A DNA stretch of 64,000 nucleotides from Ignavibacteriales bacterium (lineage in GTDB: Bacteria > Bacteroidota > Ignavibacteria > Ignavibacteriales > Melioribacteraceae), in the NCBI GenBank assembly GCA_016177735.1, contig JACOUS010000019.1, forward strand, positions 16,818 through 80,817, read 5' to 3'. The translations under genes and the position numbers were made by a program. The notes under the pieces are model-generated. The model saw only the letters and a program-made list of their open reading frames with translations. It searched no databases and was not told the DNA's origin. Shown here one piece after another: positions 36,038 to 45,690 of this stretch (the first letter of the stretch is position 1; each line of letters starts with the position of its first letter).

Positions 36038-36856
36038 TTAGAATGAAATTTTATAGCCGAGCCAGATTTTATTCTGTGAGTGATCAATGATGAAATTGTT
36101 TGCAACAGAAGAGCTCTCCTCAATTGAATTTGAACGTGAGGAGAGAAGCAGATCGATCTGGCTGTAAATCCAGAGAGCGGCGTAACTAAAAATCAGGATG
36201 TTTCTCGTTTTATAAGATTGATTATAGTCGTCGTACTTTTGTTGTATTAACGTTTTGCCGGTCTCGTTTAAATAATCATTTTCTTTTTTGTTGGTGTTGA
36301 TAATAAAATAAATCATACCAACCAAGTTTGCTGTGGAAGCCGCGCTTAGAATAAAACCTTTTGCGTTAGTTTCTTTATACAGCTGTCCCCAGCCGGGCAA
36401 AGCAATATTTCTCAATATTGACTGACGCATTTGTTCGTTTAGAAATTCGGGTGAATCCAAAATTTGTTTGAGTGAATCACTTTCTACTTTCGGCGGCTCA
36501 ATACTTTTCATGTATTCTGTTTTTACTTCGTTGAATATTGAAATCAGCTTGGGAGAAATCTCTGCCGGATTTGGCGGATAATTTTTATTAATCTTCAAAA
36601 TTTCCGTGAAGCTTACACGAGCAGATATTTCATCTCCTACCGAATAGAATGATACCGCGCGCATCAAATAAACATCCGTGAGAACTGAATCTGCTATGCC
36701 GTCTTGTTTTACAAAATTGTCGGAAAGTTGTATTACGTTTTCATACCCGAATGATTCGTACTCTTTTTTTATTTTTTCATATTCACCTTCTTGCGCAAAG
36801 ACGGTTGAAAAAACAAAAAAGAATCCGGACGCTAAGAAAAATAATTTCTTCGTCAT
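36038..36856 (-). CDS. DUF5683-type secreted/membrane protein
   Basis: A 272-residue protein with a signal peptide (KLFFLASGFFFVFSTVFAQ). The N-terminal part (25-110) looks like TPR-type helices (VYLMRAVSFYSVGDEISARV), and the segment RNIALPGWGQLYKETNAKGF around residue 150, followed by two hydrophobic stretches, is characteristic of DUF5683 proteins of Bacteroidota. Function unknown, probably envelope-associated. Its start codon overlaps the stop of the kelch gene upstream (ATGA), so the two are translationally coupled. Confidence 0.75.
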   Translation of the reverse strand: MTKKLFFLASGFFFVFSTVFAQEGEYEKIKKEYESFGYENVIQLSDNFVKQDGIADSVLTDVYLMRAVSFYSVGDEISARVSFTEILKINKNYPPNPAEISPKLISIFNEVKTEYMKSIEPPKVESDSLKQILDSPEFLNEQMRQSILRNIALPGWGQLYKETNAKGFILSAASTANLVGMIYFIINTNKKENDYLNETGKTLIQQKYDDYNQSYKTRNILIFSYAALWIYSQIDLLLSSRSNSIEESSSVANNFIIDHSQNKIWLGYKISF

Positions 36857-38181
36857 TTGAGAAGAACCATTTTCTTAGTTTCGTAAAATTCTGAGCGAAG
36901 CGAAGAATCTGCAACTCTTAACGTGTAGAAATAAACACCGCTCGGCAAATTGCGGCGCCGATTTGAAATCTGCGCTACATCAAAATTGACTTTGTATGTG
37001 CCCGGCAGTTGATGTTCATTCACAAGCGTTGCAATTTCTCTGCCGAGCATATCGTAAATTTTCAATGAGACATGAAGCTGTGATGCGTTTGAGCGCCTTT
37101 GTACACTTGTAATTGCGTATTCAATTGTTGTTGACGGATTGAAAGGATTCGGATAATTATCGTATAATTTAAACCCTTGCGGAAGCTGCAAATCTTCTAC
37201 CCCGGTTGTTGTATCTATATAAATTTCTACGTCGGGAACTACTTTTTTATTCTGATCTCTGCCGCCGAAAACAACTATAGATCTTCCAACAGCAACAACA
37301 ATCGGACTTCTTCTTGCATTCAGCATCGATGAAGTGCTGCTGATATTCACTATTTTCTTTTTTGAATTATCGTAAATAATTTCTTCAACAGTATTGAGTG
37401 CTTCGTTTGTTTCGTTGTATCCGCCGAGCACGAAGGCTTTATTTAGTATTCCGTTATAAACAGATGCACCGCCGGCTCTTCTTTCTAAAAGTTTCTCTGG
37501 CAATGTCCCGTAAGTTTTATCGGTAATGTTGAACTTCCTAATGATGCTTCGTATGCCGTTATAAACCCCGCCGAAAATATAAATATCGTCGCCAACAATT
37601 GAAGTCATATGATACTGGGGTGCTTCATCGGACTGTAAAGAGTAGGTGATTTGCTGTGTGTTCAAATCATATTCATCAATGAACGGCAAACTGTGAGACG
37701 GGTCTATCGGGCTGCCGCCGATGATATAAAATTTATCTCCTTTAATATGACCGGTAGCCAGCGATCTACCGAAATTATCTTTGGTATCAAAAGTGAAAGT
37801 TGTGTCATTCCCGATATTCCAGAATTCCAAATTATTTCTATCACCCGAAGTGATATCTACACCGCCAAAATAGAGGAGAAAATTTTTCCATACGTCTGCA
37901 ATTAAAAGGTTACGCGGCTGATTCATAGAACCGACCATCTTCCATTGATTGGTAATTACATTGGGATCAAATTCCTGAATCCAATCAACTGCGCTTTGCA
38001 GATCATCAGAATAACCGCCGATGATATATATTTTTGCATCGGCTTCCAACCCGGTGGGACTGTGAACAACCGCTACAGCGCCGGAAACCGGGTAAGGCAT
38101 TGTGCCTATCTTTTTCCAGAAACCCTGTGCAAATAATTCGGGGCTTATAAAAATTAAAAGTACTAAAAGTAGTTTTTTCAT
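36853..38181 (-). CDS. Kelch-repeat protein with type IX sorting domain
   Basis: A 442-residue secreted protein: signal peptide (LLLVLLIFISPELFAQ), about five kelch-like blades at residues 20-320 (YIIGGYSDDLQSAVD, FYIIGGSPIDPSHSL, IYIFGGVYNGIRS, VFGGRDQNKKVV), then a sorting domain (LYDNYPNPFNPSTTIEY, KIYDMLGREIATLV, LPSGVYFYTL, ending KKMVLLK). The sorting domain is longer than usual: it contains extra stretches SVQRRSNASQ, ISNRRRN and ADSSLRSEF. The last is encoded by an exact copy of a short interspersed repeat (36888-36910). Confidence 0.85.
   Translation of the reverse strand: MKKLLLVLLIFISPELFAQGFWKKIGTMPYPVSGAVAVVHSPTGLEADAKIYIIGGYSDDLQSAVDWIQEFDPNVITNQWKMVGSMNQPRNLLIADVWKNFLLYFGGVDITSGDRNNLEFWNIGNDTTFTFDTKDNFGRSLATGHIKGDKFYIIGGSPIDPSHSLPFIDEYDLNTQQITYSLQSDEAPQYHMTSIVGDDIYIFGGVYNGIRSIIRKFNITDKTYGTLPEKLLERRAGGASVYNGILNKAFVLGGYNETNEALNTVEEIIYDNSKKKIVNISSTSSMLNARRSPIVVAVGRSIVVFGGRDQNKKVVPDVEIYIDTTTGVEDLQLPQGFKLYDNYPNPFNPSTTIEYAITSVQRRSNASQLHVSLKIYDMLGREIATLVNEHQLPGTYKVNFDVAQISNRRRNLPSGVYFYTLRVADSSLRSEFYETKKMVLLK
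36888..36910. repeat. Interspersed palindromic repeat copy inside the kelch gene
   Basis: A 23-bp segment (ATTCTGAGCG...GAAGAATCT on the plus strand) is identical to the reverse complement of 371-393 and near-identical to 299-327. It lies 35 bp from the 3' end of the kelch/T9SS gene and is read in frame as part of the sorting domain. Confidence 0.8.
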
Positions 38182-38229
38182 TCTGTTATTAAACTTTCAT
38201 TATAAAGAGACAATTTTCATACCACATAA

Positions 38230-39816
38230 TTATTTTTTAAAAGTAAATCTCAGATTTAGTGTATCACCTTTTGCAGCATTTAAAAGTGTATCTATTGTCT
38301 TAAAGTTCGGATTCTTTATTGTCAGTTTTATAAAACCGGGGACAACTTTTACTAATCCTCTAAGCGGCGTTTGCCCTTTATAATCTTCGTTTATATAAAC
38401 ATCGCCCCAAGGAAATACTCTGCAATTAATGTACGCCATGAGTGAATCGAGCAGCACTCTAATTCTTGATATATCGCCTTGTTTGATGTTAACAACTTTT
38501 GTGTAAAGAGGATAATCTTGATTTACCAATTTAATTGTATGCTCGCCTTCGGTTAGTGTGAGCGGTTTGGTCATCGGGGTAGTTTCAACTTTTTCGCCGT
38601 CGATATAAATTTCAGCCCATGGAAAACATTCTACAAACAAGCCGCCGTATTTTACAGCTGCCGGTGTTTGCGCATGATTATTTTCAACATCATCTTTTCC
38701 ATCGCCCAACTGCAACTGTTGATTTGCATCGTTTACATTTTCTTGCCGTACCGGTTCGTCGTTTTTATTTTCCGTCGCTGATGTATTACCGGCATCGTTT
38801 CCTTTGTCGGTTTGCTGATTGATATTTTTTTCTGCCGGAACGTTAGCAATATTTTGTCCTTTATTTTTTTCAGCATTTCCGTTCATGAAAATTAAAGTAA
38901 GAGCTGTAACAATTACCAAAACGGCGGAAGCCGCAAACAGAATTTTTTTCTTGTTCGATCCGTTGTTATGAATATTGTTCAAACTAACTGTCGGTTGATC
39001 TTCCGGCACATTTAAATCTTTCAAAACTTCTTTTGCAGAAGGATAGCGGTTAGATACGTTTTTTCTTAAAAGACGATGAAGCACATCCTTCACATCCGGT
39101 TGAAGCGGCTCAAGTTTTTCACTCAACGCGGATTCATTGTAACTCATTATTTCGTTAAGTGTTAGATTTACATTCTCTTTCAAAAACGGATTCACACCGG
39201 TGAATAATTCGAACAGAACAACTCCGGCTGAAAACAAATCGCTTTGCGGAGTTAATTTTACACCGCGTACTTGTTCGGGAGACATGTAGCTCGGCGTTCC
39301 AACTATTGAATACGGATTTGTAACAAAATTATCTTCGGATGATAATGCCAATCCAAAATCACCGAGTTTGAGACCGAGATTTAAATTGATAAAAATATTT
39401 TCCGGCTTAATATCTCTATGAATGATGTTATTGTTGTGTGCAAAATCCAAAGCCTTCAGCAACTGGACCATCATATTTTCTTTTTGTTCGTGCGTAAGCT
39501 GTTTGGTTTTCAGCAAATTGCGCAGACTCATTCCTTCAATGTATTCGAAAGAGATGTAAAAGAATTCTTTGTGAGTGCCGAAGTCGAGTACTTTAATAAT
39601 ATTCGGATGATCCAGCTTTGCGAGAAGTTTGGCTTCGCGCTTGAAGCGTTCTACAAGCGATTGATCTGAAATTTTTTGCGTGTTGAGAACTTTTAGAATT
39701 ATCCTCTTCGAGAGATAAATGTGATTGGCAAGAAACACCGCCGCGTGCTCATCTTTCTTGAGCACTTCAAGCACTTCAAATTTCTCAAATAATATTTCTG
39801 TTGAAAGTCCCAGCAC
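38230..39816 (-). CDS. Ser/Thr protein kinase with PEGA domains
   Basis: A 528-residue Hanks-type kinase. Kinase domain at residues 10-270: Lys in RIILKVL, catalytic loop HRDIKPENIFI, metal loop GDFGLA and GTPSYMSPEQVRG. One membrane segment follows at about 292-310 (KILFAASAVLVIVTALTLIF), then a low-complexity Asn/Gln-rich linker and two PEGA repeats (GGLFVECFPWAEIYIDG; CRVFPWGDVYINEDYKGQTP) outside the membrane. PEGA domains bind surface structures. It lies 3 bp after the GAF-sigma54 activator gene on the same strand, which may be its target or partner. Confidence 0.9.
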   Translation of the reverse strand: MLGLSTEILFEKFEVLEVLKKDEHAAVFLANHIYLSKRIILKVLNTQKISDQSLVERFKREAKLLAKLDHPNIIKVLDFGTHKEFFYISFEYIEGMSLRNLLKTKQLTHEQKENMMVQLLKALDFAHNNNIIHRDIKPENIFINLNLGLKLGDFGLALSSEDNFVTNPYSIVGTPSYMSPEQVRGVKLTPQSDLFSAGVVLFELFTGVNPFLKENVNLTLNEIMSYNESALSEKLEPLQPDVKDVLHRLLRKNVSNRYPSAKEVLKDLNVPEDQPTVSLNNIHNNGSNKKKILFAASAVLVIVTALTLIFMNGNAEKNKGQNIANVPAEKNINQQTDKGNDAGNTSATENKNDEPVRQENVNDANQQLQLGDGKDDVENNHAQTPAAVKYGGLFVECFPWAEIYIDGEKVETTPMTKPLTLTEGEHTIKLVNQDYPLYTKVVNIKQGDISRIRVLLDSLMAYINCRVFPWGDVYINEDYKGQTPLRGLVKVVPGFIKLTIKNPNFKTIDTLLNAAKGDTLNLRFTFKK

Positions 39817-39819
39817 TTT

Positions 39820-41310
39820 TTACTGTTCGCCCAATTCTTTTAGTTTTAGTTGAATCCATCTCACGGAAACATCGAGAGATTTTGCCGTAAGAGTTCTGTT
39901 GCCGTTAAATTCTTCCAACCGCTTTTTCAAAAGAAGCATTTCAAATTCCTGAAGAGTGCCTTGGAAATCCGTAAGGTCTTTCGAGTCTTCAAGAATTATA
40001 TGCTCGGTTTGGATTTTATTTGTATCGCAAAGTATCAAAGCTCGCTGAATTACGTTTATTAGCTGACGTATGTTGCCGGGCCAATAATAATTTTCAAGCT
40101 TTTTAATTACCGCCGGTTCGATGAAAATATCTGCGCGCCCGAGTTTTTTTGCAAAGTGTTTTGCAAGCAAAGGAATATCTTCCCTTCTTTCTCGCAGAGG
40201 CGGCATCTTAATCGGAAAAACATTCAGCCTGTAAAACAGGTCTTCTCTAAAACGACCATCTTTCGTTAACACATTTAGATCTTTATTTGTAGCTGCAAGA
40301 ATACGCACATCAACTTTTTTAACCTTGGTGTCTCCAAGACGAATGATCTCTCGATTTTCAAGAACACGAAGAAGTTTTGCCTGAAGCGCGCTTGAAATAT
40401 CTGCGATCTCATCAAGAAAAAATGTTCCGCCGTCTGCCGCTTCAATCAATCCTTGCTTATCATTGTTAGCGCCGGTGAACGCGCCTTTTTTGTATCCGAA
40501 AAGTTCGCTCTCCAAAAGGCTGTCGGGGATTGAACCGCAGAACTGTGCAAGAAACGGGGCGGACTTTCTTTTGCTCAATTGATGAATTGCTTTTGCGGTA
40601 ATTTCTTTTCCGGTTCCGCTTTCTCCGTAAATTAAAACCGTTGCGTCTGTCTGCGCTACTTTATAAATAAGCTGTGCAAGGTTCCGCATCGTGATACTGC
40701 CGCCGATCATTTCAGGAATTTCTTCGGTTGCCTGAAGTTTATTTATGAGAATGCGATTCTCCCTTTGTAGTTCTTCGAGCTTTATTATCCGCTCCAGTGC
40801 AAGCGAAACAAGATTCGAAAAGAAATTCAGGAAGATCAAATTTTCATCTGTGAATTCTCTTCGGTCGAGAGTGCTGTCCGCAATAATCACTCCCCAAATT
40901 TTTCCGTCGCGGATGATTGGAACACCGATCACGGATTTTATTTTATGAATCTGCACACTGTGGAATTGCGACAAATTCGGATCGCCCATTACATCGTGAT
41001 AAAGAAGCGGCTTCTTTTCTTTGATTACCTTCTGCAAAATGCCGGATGAAAATTGATTCAGATCGGTGATGTTCTCGTTAGAAATTTTTCTCGCCGTGAT
41101 AATCGAGAAGTTATCATTAACCTCATCATAACGGACAAACAAACCGCGCTCTGCGTTGATAACTTTTATCACGATGTCCATCGCATTTTCAATTAACGAT
41201 TCTTGCTTATCGGCAGTATTGAGTATCTCCGTAAATTCATAGAGCGCTTCGAATTCGTTCCTCGAAAGATTTTTAATATGATTGATATTCTCTGCAAAAA
41301 AACTGTTCAT
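39820..41310 (-). CDS. GAF-domain sigma54-dependent activator
   Basis: A 496-residue regulator with an N-terminal GAF sensor domain (about 20-185; [20 protein letters not shown]). The AAA+ domain (about 205-430) has [14 protein letters not shown] in [23 protein letters not shown] and the usual [11 protein letters not shown]-terminal helix-turn-helix ([19 protein letters not shown]) follows. No receiver domain is present, so regulation is by ligand binding or by the Ser/Thr kinase encoded next to it; GAF-type activators downstream of Hanks kinases are known in myxobacteria. Upstream lies the repeat lipoprotein gene (8-bp gap). Confidence 0.9.
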   Translation of the reverse strand: MNSFFAENINHIKNLSRNEFEALYEFTEILNTADKQESLIENAMDIVIKVINAERGLFVRYDEVNDNFSIITARKISNENITDLNQFSSGILQKVIKEKKPLLYHDVMGDPNLSQFHSVQIHKIKSVIGVPIIRDGKIWGVIIADSTLDRREFTDENLIFLNFFSNLVSLALERIIKLEELQRENRILINKLQATEEIPEMIGGSITMRNLAQLIYKVAQTDATVLIYGESGTGKEITAKAIHQLSKRKSAPFLAQFCGSIPDSLLESELFGYKKGAFTGANNDKQGLIEAADGGTFFLDEIADISSALQAKLLRVLENREIIRLGDTKVKKVDVRILAATNKDLNVLTKDGRFREDLFYRLNVFPIKMPPLRERREDIPLLAKHFAKKLGRADIFIEPAVIKKLENYYWPGNIRQLINVIQRALILCDTNKIQTEHIILEDSKDLTDFQGTLQEFEMLLLKKRLEEFNGNRTLTAKSLDVSVRWIQLKLKELGEQ

Positions 41311-41318
41311 GATTACCT

Positions 41319-42764
41319 TCAGTTTACTACGAAAGAAGCTTCTTTAGAACGTGTTTGATTACCGTATTCATCTGTGCACCAGATTACCCAAAAGTATTCG
41401 CCGGCAGGCAATGTAACTTCCGGTGTAATTTGTATTTCACTTTCTGAAATATTATCACGCGACCAATATAATTCAGCCGGTGTTTCATCAGTCCAAATTT
41501 CTACTCTGTATTTGAAACTGAACCCGGGAACAAATCTTTTCCAATAGAGCGTTGGAGTTGAATTAACAACAACACCTTTGGGGCTTTCTATTTCTATCTC
41601 TTTATCAATCACACGGGTTATTCTCGTTTTGCCGATATCATATTTTTTGCCGTTGACTTTAGCAGTTACGTTGAAGTCTTTTCCGAGAGCGGCGCTTAAA
41701 TTAATTGTTCCGTAATTCTGTTCAACTTCATAATATTTTGTCGTTGTATTATATGTCAACGATTTATTGAAATTAATTGCAGAACAATTTACAAAGACCG
41801 TATCGATCGGATCATCTTTATCCGTAACAGATGCCTGCACAAAAATTTTGAAAAGAATTTGACCCGTCAGTCTGTAAGTAACTGCTGTAGTAATATTTAT
41901 ATTTTCCAAAACCGGTCTGATATTTAACCGCACTTCGCTTGCTTGTTGAACACCGCCGCTTCCAAACTTCACATCAATAGAGTCGTTTGCATAACCTTCT
42001 TTTTCGAAATAGAGTTTGCCGTCATTATATGCAACATCATTAAAAGAATATTCTCCACTCGCATTTGTCAGCACAATCTTATTCTCGTTCTTCCAAAAAA
42101 CTTTTACGTTGGGAATACCTGTGCTTGGCAGTGCCGCTGTTTTTACGGAACCGCGGAGTTCACCTTTTTTGAAAAACAAATTCTTTTCCGCAACTCTAAT
42201 TGAATCTTGTCCGTTCCATTTTACTTCAGCAGAATCTTTTTTCAATCCATCTTTTTCAAAATAAAGTTTGCCGTCATTTGTTTTAAGATTTTTCAGTTTG
42301 TAATAACCCGAAGAATTTGTTGTTGTTAAAATATTTTGATTACTCCAAAGCACTTTAACATCAGCTTCTCTGCCGTTCGGTGTAGAAACATAACCGTCAA
42401 TTACTCCAATTGCATATTCCAAATATTTGTTTGCCAATCTTTTACTTTTTTGATTCTGCCAATCAACTTGAAGGGAATCTATTGCGAAACCGTCCTTTTC
42501 AAAATAGATTGTTCCGTTCGTGCGCGGAATATCTTCAATCTTATAATATCCGTTTGCATCGGTGTACGTTAAAACATTTTGATTCTTCCATATTACTTTC
42601 ACACTTTTGAGCACATTTAAAGATTTGTTATAAACGAAACCGTCGAGTTGGCCGAACTTATAATCGGGATTTTCCGGATCGAGCGGATTAATATGCGGCG
42701 CATCGCAAGACTGCACGGCAATAAGCAAAACCAGAATTAAAATAGTCTTGTGCAAATTTTTCAT
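41319..42764 (-). CDS. Lipoprotein with tandem carboxypeptidase-regulatory-like repeats
   Basis: A 481-residue lipoprotein (signal peptide LILVLLIAVQSC, Cys near residue 20). Residues 35-280 contain three tandem beta-sandwich repeats of about 75-80 residues with a shared ending: IYFEKDGFAIDSLQVDW, LYFEKDGLKKDSAEVKW, LYFEKEGYANDSIDVKF, each preceded by GYYKI/GYYKL/GEYSF. The C-terminal half resembles Ig-like or fibronectin-like folds (VEIWTDETPAELYWSRDN). Likely displayed on the cell surface, function unknown. It is first in a minus-strand group with the sigma54 activator and kinase. Confidence 0.75.
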   Translation of the reverse strand: MKNLHKTILILVLLIAVQSCDAPHINPLDPENPDYKFGQLDGFVYNKSLNVLKSVKVIWKNQNVLTYTDANGYYKIEDIPRTNGTIYFEKDGFAIDSLQVDWQNQKSKRLANKYLEYAIGVIDGYVSTPNGREADVKVLWSNQNILTTTNSSGYYKLKNLKTNDGKLYFEKDGLKKDSAEVKWNGQDSIRVAEKNLFFKKGELRGSVKTAALPSTGIPNVKVFWKNENKIVLTNASGEYSFNDVAYNDGKLYFEKEGYANDSIDVKFGSGGVQQASEVRLNIRPVLENINITTAVTYRLTGQILFKIFVQASVTDKDDPIDTVFVNCSAINFNKSLTYNTTTKYYEVEQNYGTINLSAALGKDFNVTAKVNGKKYDIGKTRITRVIDKEIEIESPKGVVVNSTPTLYWKRFVPGFSFKYRVEIWTDETPAELYWSRDNISESEIQITPEVTLPAGEYFWVIWCTDEYGNQTRSKEASFVVN

Positions 42765-42862
42765 CTAAGATTTCTAAAATTCAGCTATAAAATAAGATAT
42801 TGGTGCAAATTTTTCGCACTGCGCAAATTTTGTCTGCTTTAATATGCAGATAAATTTTTGAA

Positions 42863-43651
42863 TTAAAAATCCAAATTTATACTGCCTGTGAGATAGAGCG
42901 CAGCTTTCCCGGAAATTTTTACCCTCTCTCCGAGATTTTCACAGATTAGTTCACCAAGCCGTTTCGAGACTTGCAGCGCGGTCAGCTTGTTTTTGCCGAG
43001 TTTTTCCGACCAGTACGGCGTTAAAACCGTGTGAGCTGAACCGGTTACCGGGTCTTCATCGATGCCGACATTCGGCGCAAACATTCTCGAAACAAAATCT
43101 GCTTTACTGCTTTTAGCGGTAATGATAACTGCGTGATGATGGATTTTTTTTATGTTCTCAAAATTCGGCACGTAATTTTTTATATAGTCTTCAGAATCGA
43201 AAACTACAAATAGATATTCGCCGCCTTCAAGTATTTCAATTGGAGATTGATCGAAACATTTATCAATCCCTTCCGGAATTTTTAGCGGCTCCGGTTTATT
43301 TGTCGGAAAGTTTAACGTAAGCATGTCACCGTCTCTTTCAACAAAAAGATCGCCGCTGCGTGATGCAAATTTAATTTTGCTCGAATCCTTTTCGATAAAA
43401 TTAAAGATCACATGTGCCGATGCGAGCGTTGCATGCCCGCACAAATTAACCTCCGCTGCCGGAGTCATCCACCGGATATGGTAATGATCTCCTTCTTTTA
43501 CAAAGTACGCTGTTTCGGAAAGATTATTTTCTGCGGCAATGTTTTGAAGTGTTTCATCATCGAGCCATTTTTCAAGCGGAATAACCGCCGCCGGATTTCC
43601 GCCAAACTGTTTTGATGTGAACGCATCTACTTGATAAATTGGTAATGCCAT
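42863..43651 (-). CDS. PhzF-family isomerase/epimerase
   Basis: A 262-residue enzyme of the PhzF/diaminopimelate-epimerase fold. N-terminal DAFTSKQFGGNPAAVIPL, the catalytic-type Glu in ENNLSETAYFV, CGHATLASAHVIF and the C-terminal GIDEDPVTGSAHTVL are family hallmarks. Most such proteins have unknown substrates. It is slightly short of the usual 280 or so residues but complete at both ends. A GGAGAG ribosome-binding site precedes the ATG. Confidence 0.88.
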   Translation of the reverse strand: MALPIYQVDAFTSKQFGGNPAAVIPLEKWLDDETLQNIAAENNLSETAYFVKEGDHYHIRWMTPAAEVNLCGHATLASAHVIFNFIEKDSSKIKFASRSGDLFVERDGDMLTLNFPTNKPEPLKIPEGIDKCFDQSPIEILEGGEYLFVVFDSEDYIKNYVPNFENIKKIHHHAVIITAKSSKADFVSRMFAPNVGIDEDPVTGSAHTVLTPYWSEKLGKNKLTALQVSKRLGELICENLGERVKISGKAALYLTGSINLDF

Positions 43652-43734
43652 TTGTTCTCTCCTGAATTACACTTGTATAAATTCTTGCTCTTCTTCTGTT
43701 TTCTATCATTGATCAAGACTAAAATCACAAGCAA

Positions 43735-43764
43735 GAGTTTACCCGCCGATTCTTGGCAGGCAAT
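43735..43764. repeat. Short palindromic repeat TTTACCCGCC...TTGGCAGGCA
   Basis: Inverted arms (CCCGCC / GGCAGG) around ATTCTT. A related copy lies at 60593-60621 with the same leading AGAATTTACCCGCC layout. It is located just beyond the 3' end of the DUF84 gene. Confidence 0.55.
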
Positions 43765-43765
43765 A

Positions 43766-44335
43766 TTATTTTTTATCAAAGAATAAATTTTTATGAAGGA
43801 ACGGAACAACTGCAACCTTTAGCCCTTCGATGTAAAGTTCTTTTCTGTTCATTACACCGTTTGTAAAAAATCCGATTGCGCCGTTTTTCTGTTTTGTGTT
43901 TTGTTCGTTTGTAATTTCATCCATCACATCGCCCAGCTCAATTCCGCGAAGCAATTTTTCCACAACAAAACCGGGCAATTCATAATGCGGCGAGGTTCCA
44001 AATCCTTCGTAACCGTTTTTATCAACAACGCACATACACCCGAAAGCAAACCATTTATTGTATTGCTTAACGATTCCGCCCTCGATGCCGACAAAAAATT
44101 CGGCACTCAAATTTTGTTCATCGTTAATCTTTCTCAGATTTTGCGCGCGGTTGCGCGCACCTTCAAATGTTTCGTTGTTAACCGGCTGAACGGAAACACC
44201 GCTTTCTGTTTCGATGCCGATTGCTTCAACATTCTCAAAATATTTTGAGAATGCTTCTTTAACGGAATCTATCTTAACCGGATTTCTTGAACCGACAAGA
44301 ACCCTCAACAACCCTCCATAAAAAATATTTGTCAC
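43766..44335 (-). CDS. DUF84 inosine/xanthosine triphosphatase
   Basis: About 180-189 residues. VLVGSRNPVKIDSVKEAF near the N-terminus and VGIEGGIVKQYNKWFAFGCM are characteristic of the YjjX/DUF84 house-cleaning enzymes that hydrolyse non-canonical ITP and XTP. The frame opens with ATG at 44335, but the family normally begins right at the VLVGSRNP strand, so a TTG start about 24 bases further in, after GGAGGG, is plausible. Confidence 0.8.
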   Translation of the reverse strand: MTNIFYGGLLRVLVGSRNPVKIDSVKEAFSKYFENVEAIGIETESGVSVQPVNNETFEGARNRAQNLRKINDEQNLSAEFFVGIEGGIVKQYNKWFAFGCMCVVDKNGYEGFGTSPHYELPGFVVEKLLRGIELGDVMDEITNEQNTKQKNGAIGFFTNGVMNRKELYIEGLKVAVVPFLHKNLFFDKK

Positions 44336-44380
44336 ATAGACCCAAAGTCACAGGATTTTATTAGACCCTTTCAAAAAAAT

Positions 44381-45520
44381 TCATTTTGCAAAAAATATTT
44401 TTAACGGACGCCAGAATCTTTCTGCCCACGCAGCTTCGTTGTGTTCTGCGATTTTATCGATGTAAACAAAAAAATCTTTTCCATCTTCGTAGCCTTTTTG
44501 TTTGAGTGCGTCAATCATTTCATCAACACCCGGCTGAAGCTGTGCTTCCAAACCAACTCCGCCGTTATCGATGTAAAGTTTTATCTCCTTTATGCTGCCG
44601 TTGTCGTTTGTTACTTCCCGCACGTAATCAACATTCCGAATTTTGAAAGCCGGCGAAAAGCAGGCAGCTTTTGAAAACAGATCCGGATATTCCCATGCAA
44701 TCATAAATGAAATCAATCCGCCCATTGAAGAACCGGCAACGACAGTGTTGTTTCTATCGGGCAATGTTCTGTAATGTGAATCGATGAATGGTTTGATTTT
44801 TTCTGCGATCAATTTCATGTAAAGCTTTCCGAGCGGTGAGTTGCTATATTCTTCAAAACGGTCTGATGTGTTGTTCATTCCCACAATTATGATTGATTCA
44901 ATTTCTCCGGAACGGATTAAACTGTCTGCGGTTTCATCAGCTTCCCAATCAATAAACAAAGTGGAAGTACGGGGATCAAAAATATTTTGTGCATCGTGCA
45001 TGTAAAGCACCGGGTAACGTTTGTTTGTCTCGGAATTATAATCGGGCGGAAGCCAAACAATAATATCGCGCGGTTTCAATCCGTCAATTACAAAATTTCT
45101 GTGATACTCAACAGTTCCGGTAACTTGTCCCGGTATCTTGAAATCAAAATTGTCTCTCCAATTAGAAATTGTTGATGAAACAGTCGTATCGTTATTTGCA
45201 ATGAGAATTGAGTTACGCGGAATCGTTGCGTCGCTGCCGAGTGCTTCGGTAGTCCAGCTTCCTTTTGTAAATTTGTATTCGAGTCTAAAACCTTTCGGAA
45301 ATTGAAATGTTCTGCCCCAATTTTCTTTCCCGATTTTTTCAAGTGCAGCTAAGTTCGGCTGCCAGTTTCCAAATTCGGCAGCATTGCCAACGATATAAAC
45401 TTTCGATGTGTCGTCGATTCCCGGCGTGTTAACATTAAACGTTACGTTAATCAATTCTTGCGAGAATAAATTTAGTGATGATAAAAAAAGAAGGGTGAGA
45501 ACCCCAAATAGTTTTTGCAT
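44381..45520 (-). CDS. Secreted esterase with N-terminal CBM20-like starch-binding domain
   Basis: A 379-residue exported protein: signal peptide (LFGVLTLLFLSSLNLFSQ), a CBM20-like domain at about 25-120 (VYIVGNAAEFGNWQP...FRLEYKFTKGSW) and an esterase D/IroE-type alpha/beta hydrolase at about 135-379. The nucleophile Ser is in VAGSSMGGLISF, and VLYMHDAQNIFD and the terminal region AEHNEAAWAERFWRPL carry the other catalytic candidates. Probably acts on acylated glycans or ferric-siderophore-like esters. The pattern is common in Bacteroidota. Confidence 0.85.
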   Translation of the reverse strand: MQKLFGVLTLLFLSSLNLFSQELINVTFNVNTPGIDDTSKVYIVGNAAEFGNWQPNLAALEKIGKENWGRTFQFPKGFRLEYKFTKGSWTTEALGSDATIPRNSILIANNDTTVSSTISNWRDNFDFKIPGQVTGTVEYHRNFVIDGLKPRDIIVWLPPDYNSETNKRYPVLYMHDAQNIFDPRTSTLFIDWEADETADSLIRSGEIESIIIVGMNNTSDRFEEYSNSPLGKLYMKLIAEKIKPFIDSHYRTLPDRNNTVVAGSSMGGLISFMIAWEYPDLFSKAACFSPAFKIRNVDYVREVTNDNGSIKEIKLYIDNGGVGLEAQLQPGVDEMIDALKQKGYEDGKDFFVYIDKIAEHNEAAWAERFWRPLKIFFAK

Positions 45521-45604
45521 GATCTGCCTTCACTGAATGTTCATGCAAAAATAATATAAAAGAATTTCATTTATACGACGAGCTGTGTACCAAACTATAT
45601 TGCA

Positions 45605-45638
45605 CTCAAACTATTGCAAGCATTCTTTCAATCGGCAA
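45605..45638. repeat. 34-bp direct copy of the nadA 3' end (distal copy)
   Basis: Identical to 46453-46486, which contains the last 11 codons of nadA including its stop codon. The two copies bracket the HEPN-MNT gene pair with 848 bp between starts. Confidence 0.9.
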
Positions 45639-45690
45639 ATTCTTTTTTTTGTTTTGTTACGAACATCATTCAATAATGTTTTTGTGCTGC

